Shown here piece by piece: positions 46,489 to 55,859 of a stretch of 64,000 nucleotides of DNA; positions within the stretch are counted from its first letter, which is position 1, and the number at the start of each line of letters is the position of its first letter. Made by a program: the position numbers and the translations under genes. Origin of the DNA: Chiayiivirga sp. (GTDB lineage: Bacteria; Pseudomonadota; Gammaproteobacteria; Xanthomonadales; Xanthomonadaceae); assembly GCA_022647565.1 (NCBI GenBank), contig JALCLA010000001.1, forward strand, positions 558,001-622,000, given 5' to 3'. Below the pieces are notes generated by a model that was not told where the DNA came from, made no database searches, and worked only from the letters and a program-made list of their open reading frames with translations.

Positions 46489-48522
46489 ATGTCCCTGCGC
46501 AACAAGCTGCTGCTACTGGCCTTGTCCACGCTCATCCTGCCGTTCGCCGGCTGGCAGCTCGTGCGCCAGCTCGAAGGCCTGCTGCGCGAAGGCCAGGGAC
46601 AGGCGCAGCTGGCCTCGGCCGAGGCCCTGGCGCGTGCTCTTGCGGCCGACGCCACCGACCTTCCACCCGCCGGTCCGGCTTTTCACGTGCAGCAGGCGCG
46701 TCAGCCCCTGACGCTCGACGGCTACGACGAGGATTGGCGGGCGCAGGGCATCGACCTGCAATCCACGCCCGGTGGCTTGCAGGTCGGGCTGGCGCAGCAC
46801 GGCGACTCGCTCTACCTGTTCGCCGCCCTCGAAGATGCCAGTCGGGTGCGCGCTGACGCGCATTGGCCGCAGGCCGCGCATGCGGACCAACTTCACCTGG
46901 TGCTGGAAGACCCGAACGGTGCGCGCCGCGAACTGCGCGTCGCCAGCGCCGCGCCCGGCCCGGCCATCGTGGCGGCGCTCGATCCGGCGCAGGAGACGCC
47001 ACGCCTGCTGGGCGAATGGCAGGAAGACGCGCGAGGCTGGCGGGTCGAACTGCGCTTCCCGCGCGGACTCTGGCCGCTGCGCCTGGGCATCTTCGCGCTG
47101 GATTTCGCCGACCCTGCCTCGGAACCACGCCGCGCCGGCCCGCGCGCCGATCCGGCCCAGGCCGGCTGGACCTTGCTGCGTCCTTCGCCAGGCCTGCAGC
47201 GGCGGCTGACCCTGCTGGCACCGGAAGGAACGCGGGTGCGCCTGCTGCATCCGGAGGGTTGGGTGCTGGCGCGCGCCGGTGAATTCGGTTCGGCCGCGCG
47301 CGCCGCGACGGTGCCGTGGTGGCGGCGCGTGCTGTATCGCGTCCTGTCGCGCGGCGCCGCGCCGGCGCCACCGGAGGATGCGCGCGCGCCGCGCCTGCAA
47401 TCGGAGGAAGTGTGGCAGGCGCTGTCCGACAAACCGGCATCGGCCTGGCGCGAGCTCGACCAGGGACGGCTGTTGCTGTCGACCGCGGTGCCGGTTCGGG
47501 TCAATGAACAGACCCGCGGCGCCTTGTTGCTGGAGCGCCCGAGCGAGGCCTTGCTGCTCACCGATCAGGCCCTCACCGGCCTGATGCTTGCCACGCTCGC
47601 GGCCATGGGCGTGATCGGCGCGGGCCTGCTCGGCTTCGCCAGCCGCCTCAGTTCGCGCATCCGTCGCCTGAGCCTGGCGGCGGAACAGGCCATGGCGCGC
47701 GACGGCGCGGCTGCCGACTTTCCGCGCTCGGGCGCGCGCGACGAACTGGGCGACTTGTCGCGCAGCTTCGCGCGTCTGCTGGAGGAAGTAGCGGCCTACA
47801 CCGACTATCTGCGCAGCCTCGCCGGCAAGCTCTCGCACGAATTGCACACGCCGCTGGCCGTGGTGCGTTCATCGCTGGAGAATCTCGAATCGCAACCCTT
47901 GCCGCGCGACGCGACCACCTACGTGCAGCGCGCGCGCGCCGGCGTCGATCGTCTCGGCGCGATCGTGCGCGCCATGTCCGAGGCCAGCCGCATGGAGCGT
48001 GCGATTGCCGCGGCCGAGGCCGAGGATTTCGACCTGCGCGCCCTGGTCGAGGCCTGTGCCGAAGGCTACCGGCCGCTGCTCGCGCCGCGCGACCTGAAAC
48101 TGATGCTGCCGGCGCAATCCTTGCGCTTCCATGGCGCGCCCGACCTGATTTCGCAGGCCCTGGACAAGCTGGTCGACAATGCGCGCAGCTTCTGTCCCGA
48201 GAACGGATGGGTGCTGTTGGCGCTGGCGTCCGGCCCGGACGGGGTGGAGCTGGCGGTGGCGAACTCCGGCCCGTTGCTGCCGGCCGCGATGCAGGAGCGC
48301 GTGTTCGATTCGCTCGTCTCGCTGCGCGACAAGGCCCAGCGCGGCGATGGCGCGCCGCATCTGGGATTGGGCCTGTCGATCGTGCGCCTGATCGCCGAGT
48401 GGCATCGCGGCAGCGCGCGTGCGCGCAACCTGCCGGGCGGCGACGGCGTCGAGTTCCGCCTCAGCCTGCGTGGCAGCGGCGCGCTCACGCCACGGCTGGC
48501 GGGCGAGAGCCTCGATGCGTGA
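46489..48522 (+). CDS. HAMP-domain sensor histidine kinase
   Basis: This 677-residue kinase has an N-terminal helix (about 5-24) and a long extracytoplasmic region that includes a DGYDEDWRAQGI segment of the carbohydrate-binding CBM9-like style. A second helix (about 355-385), a HAMP-like linker, the phospho-acceptor H450 in KLSHELHTPLA and an ATPase domain with LVDNARSFCPENG and GLGLSIV follow. The architecture resembles the kinase of the proteobacterial dedicated sortase system, but no sortase gene is nearby. The adjacent regulator is its likely partner. Confidence 0.88.
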   Translation: MSLRNKLLLLALSTLILPFAGWQLVRQLEGLLREGQGQAQLASAEALARALAADATDLPPAGPAFHVQQARQPLTLDGYDEDWRAQGIDLQSTPGGLQVGLAQHGDSLYLFAALEDASRVRADAHWPQAAHADQLHLVLEDPNGARRELRVASAAPGPAIVAALDPAQETPRLLGEWQEDARGWRVELRFPRGLWPLRLGIFALDFADPASEPRRAGPRADPAQAGWTLLRPSPGLQRRLTLLAPEGTRVRLLHPEGWVLARAGEFGSAARAATVPWWRRVLYRVLSRGAAPAPPEDARAPRLQSEEVWQALSDKPASAWRELDQGRLLLSTAVPVRVNEQTRGALLLERPSEALLLTDQALTGLMLATLAAMGVIGAGLLGFASRLSSRIRRLSLAAEQAMARDGAAADFPRSGARDELGDLSRSFARLLEEVAAYTDYLRSLAGKLSHELHTPLAVVRSSLENLESQPLPRDATTYVQRARAGVDRLGAIVRAMSEASRMERAIAAAEAEDFDLRALVEACAEGYRPLLAPRDLKLMLPAQSLRFHGAPDLISQALDKLVDNARSFCPENGWVLLALASGPDGVELAVANSGPLLPAAMQERVFDSLVSLRDKAQRGDGAPHLGLGLSIVRLIAEWHRGSARARNLPGGDGVEFRLSLRGSGALTPRLAGESLDA

Positions 48523-48630
48523 CCGGCATCGCAGGTGCGGGACGCGCGGCGCACTAGCCTTCGAGACTTGCCCGGCGCTTCCCGCTTCACGGACAATCCG
48601 GCGCCGCCTGCCAGCCAGCGATAACGGGTC

Positions 48631-49347
48631 ACGACCATCGACACCGAAGCCGTCCCGCTTTCACCTGCCCTGGTCGTCGAAGACGACCCCGCGGTGCAAC
48701 GGCGCCTGCGCAACATTCTTGTCGGGCATGGGCTGGCGCCGGCGATGGTGCAGGTGTGCGACAGCATCGCGGCCGCGCAGCAGGCCTGTGCGGCGCAATC
48801 CTTTCGCCTCGCCCTGATCGACATCGGCTTGCCCGATGGCAGCGGCTTGCGGCTGGTCGAATGGATGCGCGCCCGGCAACCGCAGCTGTCCCCGATCGTG
48901 GTGTCGGCCTTCGGCACCGAGCAGTCGATCGTGGAAGCCCTGCGCTGCGGCGCGCACGGCTACCTGCTCAAGGAGCGCGACGACGAGGAACTGCGCGCTT
49001 CGTTGCGCACGATCGCCCAGGGCGGTGCGCCGATCGATCCGTTCGTCGCGCGCCACATCCTGCACCTGGTGGGGGCGGGTGCAACCCATCCGCCAGCAGT
49101 GGCCGCGGACCTGGGCACCCCGAATGCCGCCGAGCCGCTGTCGGAACTCGAAGAAGACCTCACCGCGCGTGAGCTGGAGATCCTGAACTGGGTCGCGCGC
49201 GGGCTGATCAGCCGCGAGATCGCGCAGCGACTGGCGCGCTCGCCGCAGACCGTCGAATGCCACATCAAGAACATCTTCCGCAAGATGAGCGTCAGCACCC
49301 GCACCGAGGCCGTGGACAAGGCGCGGCAGCGCGGCCTGCTGCATTGA
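48631..49347 (+). CDS. NarL/FixJ-type response regulator with non-canonical start
   Basis: This is a receiver domain with LuxR-type output. The acidic pair E17-D18-D19 (VVEDD), phospho-acceptor D64 (LIDIGLPDG) and the conserved lysine (YLLKERDD) are present, then a C-terminal helix-turn-helix LTARELEILNWVARG-SREIAQRL...SPQTVECHIKNIF. After the upstream in-frame TAA (48622) no ATG, GTG or TTG occurs before the VVEDD strand: the first canonical start is the GTG at 48694, which would delete the acidic pair. Candidates are ACG at 48631 (possibly a mutated ATG), ATC at 48637 or CTG at 48670. I report 48631 as the most inclusive start. It lies 108 bases after the HAMP kinase and overlaps the next kinase. 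Confidence 0.8.
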   Translation, partial: TTIDTEAVPLSPALVVEDDPAVQRRLRNILVGHGLAPAMVQVCDSIAAAQQACAAQSFRLALIDIGLPDGSGLRLVEWMRARQPQLSPIVVSAFGTEQSIVEALRCGAHGYLLKERDDEELRASLRTIAQGGAPIDPFVARHILHLVGAGATHPPAVAADLGTPNAAEPLSELEEDLTARELEILNWVARGLISREIAQRLARSPQTVECHIKNIFRKMSVSTRTEAVDKARQRGLLH

Positions 49348-51191
49348 GCCCTTCCCGGGCCGGCGCCGCGCCGCGGTTCGTGCGCATCCTGCTCTTCATG
49401 CTGGCGCTTGCGGCATGGGGCTGGCCGCTCCTGGCGATCTCGGCGACCACCGTGTTCCCGCGGGCCGAAGCGGTGCGTTCGGACTGGAACGCCAGCGAGC
49501 CGCCCGCCGACGGATGGGAATCGGTGAACCTGCCCGATGCCTGGAACGCGCGCTGGCCGCAGCACGACGGCGTGGTCTGGTATCGCATGCGCTGGCAACA
49601 ACGCGATCTGCAGGCGCCGACCGCCGTGTTGGTCGATTCCATCAGCCTCGCCGGCGCGGTGTGGGTGAATGGCGCCGCGGTGTGGCGCGACGCCAGCCTG
49701 GTCGAGCCCCTGTCACGCGGCTGGAACATGCCGCGCTACTTCCAGTTGGGGCCGCCCTTGCTGCAGCCCGGCGAGAACGTGCTGCTGGTGCGGGTCAGCG
49801 GGCGAGTCGGCTTCCAGCCCTGGCTCGGGCCGGTGACGGTGGGACCGGCGGAAGCCTTGCGCGATCGCTTTCGTGGCAAGGTGCTGGTGCAACGCGACTA
49901 CAAGCTCGCCAGCCTCGCAATGCAGGTGGCCCTCGCCAGCTTCTTCGGCGTGCTGTGGCTGATGCGACGCCGGGAAGTGGCCTACGGCTGGTTCGCGCTC
50001 GAATCGGCGCTCTGGATCGGGTTCTCCTGGAACCAGCTGGCGCTCAGTCCCTGGCCCTTCCCCGACACGCCCACCTACCAGGCCGCGATCGCGTCCTTGC
50101 TGCTGTTGTGGTGGGGCGCGATGACGCTATTCGTGCTGCGCTTCTTCGAACGGCGTCATCCGCGCCTGGAGCGCATCCTGTGGGCCTTGGTGATGCTGGG
50201 AGTGGCCGCGCTGTTCCTCGTTCCCGAGTCCGACAAGGGCATGGCCTGTGCGCTCGCGGTGTTCGCCGGCGGCGTCGGCAGCATCTCGACCTGCCTCCTG
50301 TTCGTGCTGCTGGCGCTGCGCGGCAAGCAGACCGAGCAGCGCGCCCTGGCCGTCGCCTACGGCTTGTACGTGGTGGCCGGCGTGCACGACATGCTGGTGT
50401 ATTTCCGCCTGATCGGCGATCGCTACTACTACACCGACGGCATGGCCCTGATCACCACGCTCGCGATTGCCGCGGTGCTGGCGTGGCGCTACACCCGGCA
50501 ACTGCGGCGGATCGAGAACTTCAGTGCCGAACTGGGGCAGGAAGTGGCCCAGGCGCGCAGCGAACTGGCCGCGCACCTGCAGCAACAGCACGCGCTGGAG
50601 GTCAGCCATGCGCGCATCGGCGAGCGTCTGAACCTGGTGCGTGACCTGCATGATGGCCTTGGCGGCACCCTCACCGGCAGCATCGCGGCGATCGAGCAGA
50701 CGCCCGAGAGCTTGTCCGCGCCGCAGTTGCTCAAGGTGCTCAAGCAGGTGCGCGACGACCTTCGCCTGATCATCGACGCCTCCGCCACCGGTGCCGGTGA
50801 TGGCAGCCTGGGCGAGCAGCTGGTGCCGCTGCGGCATCGCATGTCGCGCCTGCTTGATGCCAACGGCATCGCCTGCCTCTGGCAGATCGAAGCGGTGCAA
50901 GGCCTGCAGCTGGGCGCATCGCAGACCCTCGACGTGCTGCGCTTCGTGCAGGAAGCGCTGAGCAATGCGCTCAAGCACAGTGGTGCCAGCGTGGTGGAGG
51001 TGAATCTCGCGTACAGCGCGCCGCGCCTGCGCGTCGAGGTGCGCGACAATGGACGCGGCCTGAGCGGCGAGGTGGGCAAGGGAGCAGGGATGCAGAGCAT
51101 GCAGGCGCGCGCGCGTCGGCTGGGAGGTGAGTTCCGGTTCGAGCCGCGGCCCGGCGCAACCCGCGCCTGGATGGAAGCGGTGCTGGCATGA
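49344..51191 (+). CDS. NarX-type sensor histidine kinase with 7TMR-like sensor
   Basis: This 615-residue kinase has an extracytoplasmic DISM-like domain (about 20-180, galactose-binding style, with NGAAVWRD), seven membrane helices (about 185-390) and a HisKA_3 domain with the phospho-acceptor H436 in VRDLHDGLGGTLTG. The ATPase domain includes LSNALKHSGAS and DNGRGL. The start at TTG 49344 overlaps the preceding TGA (TTGA); a GTG at 49380 is the alternative. It phosphorylates a NarL-type regulator, and the adjacent gene encodes one. It overlaps the TonB receptor gene by four bases. Confidence 0.85.
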   Translation: MSPSRAGAAPRFVRILLFMLALAAWGWPLLAISATTVFPRAEAVRSDWNASEPPADGWESVNLPDAWNARWPQHDGVVWYRMRWQQRDLQAPTAVLVDSISLAGAVWVNGAAVWRDASLVEPLSRGWNMPRYFQLGPPLLQPGENVLLVRVSGRVGFQPWLGPVTVGPAEALRDRFRGKVLVQRDYKLASLAMQVALASFFGVLWLMRRREVAYGWFALESALWIGFSWNQLALSPWPFPDTPTYQAAIASLLLLWWGAMTLFVLRFFERRHPRLERILWALVMLGVAALFLVPESDKGMACALAVFAGGVGSISTCLLFVLLALRGKQTEQRALAVAYGLYVVAGVHDMLVYFRLIGDRYYYTDGMALITTLAIAAVLAWRYTRQLRRIENFSAELGQEVAQARSELAAHLQQQHALEVSHARIGERLNLVRDLHDGLGGTLTGSIAAIEQTPESLSAPQLLKVLKQVRDDLRLIIDASATGAGDGSLGEQLVPLRHRMSRLLDANGIACLWQIEAVQGLQLGASQTLDVLRFVQEALSNALKHSGASVVEVNLAYSAPRLRVEVRDNGRGLSGEVGKGAGMQSMQARARRLGGEFRFEPRPGATRAWMEAVLA

Positions 51192-53407
51192 GCCGCGTCG
51201 CGGCATGGGTTCTTGCCAGTGTGCTCACCATCGGACTTGCACGCGCCGAGGAAGCGAACAAGGTCGCGGCCGACTCCGCGGCCGCACTGGATCGCATCGT
51301 GGTCAGCGCGCAACAGCGCGAGCAGGCGGCGCAGGACGTGGCTACCGCGCTCACCGTGATCGGCGGCGAGCAGCGTCATGCGCGCGGCATCGAGCGGGTA
51401 TCCGACCTGCAGTACGCCACGCCGGGCCTGGAGATTGAACCGGCGTTCGGCACCGCGCAGCCGTACTTCCGCCTGCGCGGTGTCGGTTTCGTCGACTACA
51501 TGAGCAACAACAGTTCGTCGGTAGGCGTGTCCCTGGACGGCGTGGCGCAGGCCTTCCCGATCCAGTCCCAGGGCCTGCTGTTCGACCTGGAACGGTTGGA
51601 AGTGCTGCGTGGTCCGCAGGGCACGCTGCATGGTCGCAACACCACGGGCGGAACCATCCAGCTGGTGAGTGCCGCGCCGAACGCCGAGTTCGATGCGGGT
51701 GCGCGCGTCGATGCCGGCGCGCGCGGGCGGTTCGATGCGGAAGCCTTTGTCACCGGCAGTGTCGGCCAGGGACTGCGCGGTCGCCTGTCGCTGGCGCGCA
51801 GTGCGGGCGGGGCCTGGCAACGGCACCGCGACAGCGGCGTGGCCTTGGGCGATCGCGACGCGCGCGCGCTGCGCGCCCAGCTCGATGCCGACGTGGGCGC
51901 GACCTGGCAGGTGCAACTCGACCTCAACGCAGCGCAGGATCGCTCCGACAGCCACGGCCTGCAGTTGCTTGCGCCGTTCAGTCCGGCGCTGGGCGGCGAC
52001 ACGATTGCAGCCGACCGCGACCGTCGCGCCACGGCCTGGGCGCTGCGCCCGGAATTCGCCGCACGGGTCGGGCTGGATGTCACGGCCAAGCCCGGCCGCG
52101 ATTTTTTCAACCAGGGCGTCGCGCTCACCGTGATCGGTGAGTTCGAGCAATTCAGCCTCACCAGCGTGAGCGGGTTCAACCGCCTGCGGCGACGCGAGTA
52201 CGCCGACTTCGATGCCACCGCCTACGCCGAGTCCGACCAGGTGTTCCGCAGCCGCATCCGCAGCCAGTCGCAGGAGTGGCGCTTGCAGTCACGCGCCGCG
52301 CAACCCCTGGCCTGGACCGCCGGTGCCTTCGTCGCGCGCGACCGCCTCGACGAACAGTCCTTCGTCGATCTCAGCCAGCGCCTCGGCGGCGAGCTCCTCA
52401 CCGAGTACCGCCAGGACGGCGATACGCTCGGCGTGTTCGGGCAAGTGGACTGGGAGCTTGCGCCCGACTGGCGCGCCAGCCTTGGCGCGCGTCGCGACCA
52501 CGAGCGGCGCGAACTCTCGGGTTTCCAGACCCGTTTCATCGCGCCGCCGCTGCTGTTCGCGGGTCCGGCGCAACGCGAGCTGGAACACTCCGGCAATTCC
52601 GGTCGGCTGGCGCTGGAGCGGCGATCGGAGCCGGGCCGGCTCTGGTACGCAAGCCTGAGTCGCGGAGTGAAGTCGGGTGGCTTCACCGCGCACAACACGC
52701 CCGACGCCGCAACGCTGGATCCGTTCGAACCCGAGACGCTCCTGGCCTGGGAAACCGGCGTCAAGGCCGACCTCGGTCGCCAACTGCGCCTCAATGCGGC
52801 GCTGTTCCATTACGACTACCGCGACCAGCAGGTGCTTTCGGCCTACTTCGAGCCGCTTTCGCAAAGCCTGATCGGCATCTTCGCCAACGCACCGCGCTCG
52901 CGCATCGACGGCATTGAACTGGAACTGGAGTACGCGCCAACCACTGGCGTCGCGCTGAGCGCGTTCGCCGGCTACAAGCGTGGCGAATACACCGCGCCCT
53001 TCGTCAGCTTCGACCCGGTGGCCTCGTTCGATGCCGGGGCCAACGTGTTCTCCGACTACAACGGCGCGTCGCTCGATTTCCCGCGCCTGAGTGCCGGCGC
53101 GCAGTTGGCCCATGCCTTGGAGTTGAGTCACGGGCGCATCGACCTCGTCATCGGCGCCAGTTACCGCAGCCGCTACGAACAGACCGTGTTGCTCGGGCGC
53201 GGCTACGGCCTCGATCCATACTGGCTGGCCAATGCCAGCCTCAGCTTCAGCCCGCGCGGCACGCGCTGGAGCCTCGGCGCGTATGCCCGAAACCTGTTCG
53301 ATGCCGACCACGACCTCACCCGCAATTACTATCTGCCCGGCACGGCGGTGGTGGCGCGCGGCGAACCGCGCGAGGTGGGGTTGCGCCTGGCCTGGGGATT
53401 CCACTGA
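51188..53407 (+). CDS. TonB-dependent outer-membrane receptor
   Basis: This 739-residue receptor has a signal peptide (to about residue 20), a TonB box-like DRIVVSAQ, the plug (LRGVGFVDY, SLDGVA, ERLEVLRGPQGTLHGRNTTGGTI) and a 22-strand barrel. It takes up a large substrate energised by TonB; no substrate is given by the sequence. Translation is coupled to the kinase gene (ATGA overlap), so expression is probably controlled by the signalling genes before it. The protein ends in H, not the usual F or W. Barrel proteins of this order often use other final residues. Confidence 0.92.
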   Translation: MSRVAAWVLASVLTIGLARAEEANKVAADSAAALDRIVVSAQQREQAAQDVATALTVIGGEQRHARGIERVSDLQYATPGLEIEPAFGTAQPYFRLRGVGFVDYMSNNSSSVGVSLDGVAQAFPIQSQGLLFDLERLEVLRGPQGTLHGRNTTGGTIQLVSAAPNAEFDAGARVDAGARGRFDAEAFVTGSVGQGLRGRLSLARSAGGAWQRHRDSGVALGDRDARALRAQLDADVGATWQVQLDLNAAQDRSDSHGLQLLAPFSPALGGDTIAADRDRRATAWALRPEFAARVGLDVTAKPGRDFFNQGVALTVIGEFEQFSLTSVSGFNRLRRREYADFDATAYAESDQVFRSRIRSQSQEWRLQSRAAQPLAWTAGAFVARDRLDEQSFVDLSQRLGGELLTEYRQDGDTLGVFGQVDWELAPDWRASLGARRDHERRELSGFQTRFIAPPLLFAGPAQRELEHSGNSGRLALERRSEPGRLWYASLSRGVKSGGFTAHNTPDAATLDPFEPETLLAWETGVKADLGRQLRLNAALFHYDYRDQQVLSAYFEPLSQSLIGIFANAPRSRIDGIELELEYAPTTGVALSAFAGYKRGEYTAPFVSFDPVASFDAGANVFSDYNGASLDFPRLSAGAQLAHALELSHGRIDLVIGASYRSRYEQTVLLGRGYGLDPYWLANASLSFSPRGTRWSLGAYARNLFDADHDLTRNYYLPGTAVVARGEPREVGLRLAWGFH

Positions 53408-53564
53408 CGCGACCTGGCCGGCGAGCGCGCGCCACGCAGGCCAGCCCCCGCGTCATCCGCTACGGCTTCGAGTCGGCGACCGCCCTGCGCACAGTCCGGT
53501 TGTCGCGAAGCGCTGGCATACTGCGCCGCAACATCCCTGCCCACGGGGATTGGCAGGACAGTGC

Positions 53565-55043
53565 GTGATCGATCTCGACAGCTTTCGGCAGCTCGCCGCG
53601 GCCGGCCACAACCGCATCCCCGTCGTGCGCGAGGTGCTGAGCGACCTCGATACCCCGCTGTCGGTGTATCTCAAGCTCGCCGACGGGCCGCACACCTACC
53701 TGTTCGAGTCGGTGGAAGGCGGCGAAACCTGGGGCCGCTATTCGATCATCGGCCTGCCGGCGCGCCGCACGTTCGAACTACGCGGCCACACGCTCACGAC
53801 GCGCGAACACGGCGAGGTGGTCGAAACCCGCGAACTGGCCGACCCGCTGGCCGAAGTGGAACGCCTGCGCGCCGCGTATTGCGTGCCGCGCCTGCCGGAG
53901 CTGCCGGCCTTTACCGGCGGTCTGGTCGGCTACTTCGGTTTCGAGTGCATCGGCTACATCGAGCCGCGCCTGGCCGCCGATGCCGGCAAGCCCGACCAAC
54001 TCGGCACGCCCGACGCCTTGCTCATGCTGAGCGAGGAAGTTGCGGTGTTCGACAACCTCAAGGGCCGGCTCTACCTCATCGTGCACGCCGACCCGAGCGA
54101 GCCGCAGGCCTACGCGCGTGCGCAGCGTCGCCTCGACGCGCTCACCCATCGCCTGCGCCATGCCGGGGCCAGCTATCCCGACGTGCTCGATCCGTCCCTG
54201 CTCAAGGAAGAAGACTTCGTCTCGGGCTTCACCCGCGAGGGTTTCATCGCCGCGGTGGAAAAGTCGAAGGACTACATCCGCGCCGGCGACATCTTCCAGG
54301 TGGTGCTGAGCCAGCGTCTTTCGGTGCCGTTCCGTGCCCGGCCGGTGGATGTGTACCGCGCCCTGCGCGCGCTGAATCCGTCGCCTTACATGTATTTCCT
54401 CGACCTGGGCGCGACGCAGATCGTGGGTTCCTCACCCGAAATCCTGGTGCGCCTGCAGGGCGGCACGATCACGGTGCGGCCGATCGCCGGCACGCGGCCG
54501 CGCGGCCGCACCCACGAGGAAGACCTCGCGCTCGAAGCCGAGTTGCTGGCCGACCCGAAGGAGCGCGCCGAACACCTGATGCTGATCGACCTGGGCCGCA
54601 ACGACGTGGGCCGCGTCTCGCAGCCCGGCAGCGTGCAGCTGGGCGAACGCTTCGTGATCGAGCGCTACAGCCACGTGATGCACATCGTCTCGGAAGTCAC
54701 CGGCACCCTGCGCCACGACTTGAACGTGGCCGATGTGTTGAAGGCCACGTTCCCGGCCGGCACCGTCAGCGGCGCGCCCAAGATCCGCGCGCTGGAAGTG
54801 ATCCGCGAACTGGAACCGGTGCGCCGCAACATCTATTCCGGCGCGGTCGGCTACGTGAACTGGTGGGGCGACTGCGACACCGCGATCGCGATCCGCACCG
54901 CCGTGATCCAGGACGGCCGCCTGCACGTGCAGGCCGGCGCCGGCATCGTCCACGACTCCGACCCCGAGAAGGAATGGGACGAGACGATGAACAAGGGTCG
55001 CGCCCTGTTCCGCGCGGTGGCGCAGGCGGCAGGGGGGTTGTGA
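53565..55043 (+). CDS. trpE: Anthranilate synthase component I
   Basis: TrpE makes anthranilate from chorismate with TrpG. The 492-residue length is typical. The tryptophan-binding region FESVEGGETWGRYSIIG, the core GDIFQVVLSQR, PIAGTRPRG, EHLMLIDLGRND, HVMHIVSEVTG, TFPAGTVSGAPKIRA and GDCDTAIAIRT are all present. The start is GTG at 53565 with AGGA upstream. Its stop overlaps the AbiJ-like gene (GTGA), an unusual arrangement for a tryptophan operon. Confidence 0.97.
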   Translation: MIDLDSFRQLAAAGHNRIPVVREVLSDLDTPLSVYLKLADGPHTYLFESVEGGETWGRYSIIGLPARRTFELRGHTLTTREHGEVVETRELADPLAEVERLRAAYCVPRLPELPAFTGGLVGYFGFECIGYIEPRLAADAGKPDQLGTPDALLMLSEEVAVFDNLKGRLYLIVHADPSEPQAYARAQRRLDALTHRLRHAGASYPDVLDPSLLKEEDFVSGFTREGFIAAVEKSKDYIRAGDIFQVVLSQRLSVPFRARPVDVYRALRALNPSPYMYFLDLGATQIVGSSPEILVRLQGGTITVRPIAGTRPRGRTHEEDLALEAELLADPKERAEHLMLIDLGRNDVGRVSQPGSVQLGERFVIERYSHVMHIVSEVTGTLRHDLNVADVLKATFPAGTVSGAPKIRALEVIRELEPVRRNIYSGAVGYVNWWGDCDTAIAIRTAVIQDGRLHVQAGAGIVHDSDPEKEWDETMNKGRALFRAVAQAAGGL

Positions 55044-55858
55044 CAGTGTCGAGCTTTAGCGAACGAATGGGTCTCAAGCAGCCTAAGACATTCGTGCAGT
55101 TTGAGGGGATGGACGACGAGTTGCGGAATGGTCTGTGGAATGTCTACACGCGCAGAATTGTCGACGCTCCGCAGTTCGATTGTGACAGATTCACGCGATT
55201 GCTTTGGGAGCACTTCTTCAAGAAGCCAATTGACTCGCGGCCAATTCGTCACAACGGCTTTTCATTTGACTATCGACAAGTCCTAAAGGACGTCAGAGAC
55301 TTTTTCTTCGGTAGTAGTTGGAACGAGGTGTATGAGTTCCTTGAGTTCGTGTTACGGGCAAGTAAGGGAAACTCAGATCTACGAAAAGACATGCAGTACG
55401 TGCTATCTCGCGAGAATTCCGGCTACAGACTTGTCGATGATCAGTTTGTACCAATTTCTGACGAGATCGAACTTCGAGAAGTAGAGCAGGCCGCAAGCGA
55501 AAAGTACGCATCCGTGGCTGCTCACATCAGAGCTGCAATCGATCATCTGAGCGACAAGACAAATCCCGACTATCGAAATTCCATTAAGGAGTCGATTTCC
55601 GCTGTGGAGTCGATTGCGAAGGTGATCACCGGCGAAACCAAGGCTACCTTGAGTGATGCGTTGAAAATTTTGGAGAAGCGCGGGACGCTACATCCAGCGC
55701 TGAAGGAAGCGTTCTCAAAGTTGTATGGCTACACAAGCGATGCGGACGGCATCCGTCATGCACTAGTTGACGAGGACAAGTTGACGCAAGCTGACGCTAG
55801 GTACTTTCTTGTGGTGTGCAGTGCCTTCATCAATCTCTTGAAGGCCCAGGCGAACTAG
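55040..55858 (+). CDS. AbiJ-like protein (AbiJ-NTD4), probable phage-defence gene
   Basis: This 272-residue protein matches the AbiJ N-terminal-domain-4 type: SERMGLKQP, then [17 protein letters not shown] near the N-terminus, a helical middle, a [22 protein letters not shown] segment, and the C-terminal [12 protein letters not shown]...[14 protein letters not shown] that is typical of these proteins and reminiscent of HEPN-type toxins. Abi proteins typically protect a population by stopping growth after phage infection; here this is inference. Base composition is clearly lower than in the flanking trp genes (two 60-base samples count to 48 and 52 percent GC), with different codon use. It overlaps trpE by GTGA and is one base from trpG, so it is embedded in the trp transcript. 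Confidence 0.8.
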   Translation: MTVSSFSERMGLKQPKTFVQFEGMDDELRNGLWNVYTRRIVDAPQFDCDRFTRLLWEHFFKKPIDSRPIRHNGFSFDYRQVLKDVRDFFFGSSWNEVYEFLEFVLRASKGNSDLRKDMQYVLSRENSGYRLVDDQFVPISDEIELREVEQAASEKYASVAAHIRAAIDHLSDKTNPDYRNSIKESISAVESIAKVITGETKATLSDALKILEKRGTLHPALKEAFSKLYGYTSDADGIRHALVDEDKLTQADARYFLVVCSAFINLLKAQAN

Positions 55859-55859
55859 C

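Noticed and set aside
46489-48522. Complete proteobacterial dedicated sortase system
   Set aside because: The kinase resembles that system, but no sortase or LPXTG-type substrate gene is present in the window.
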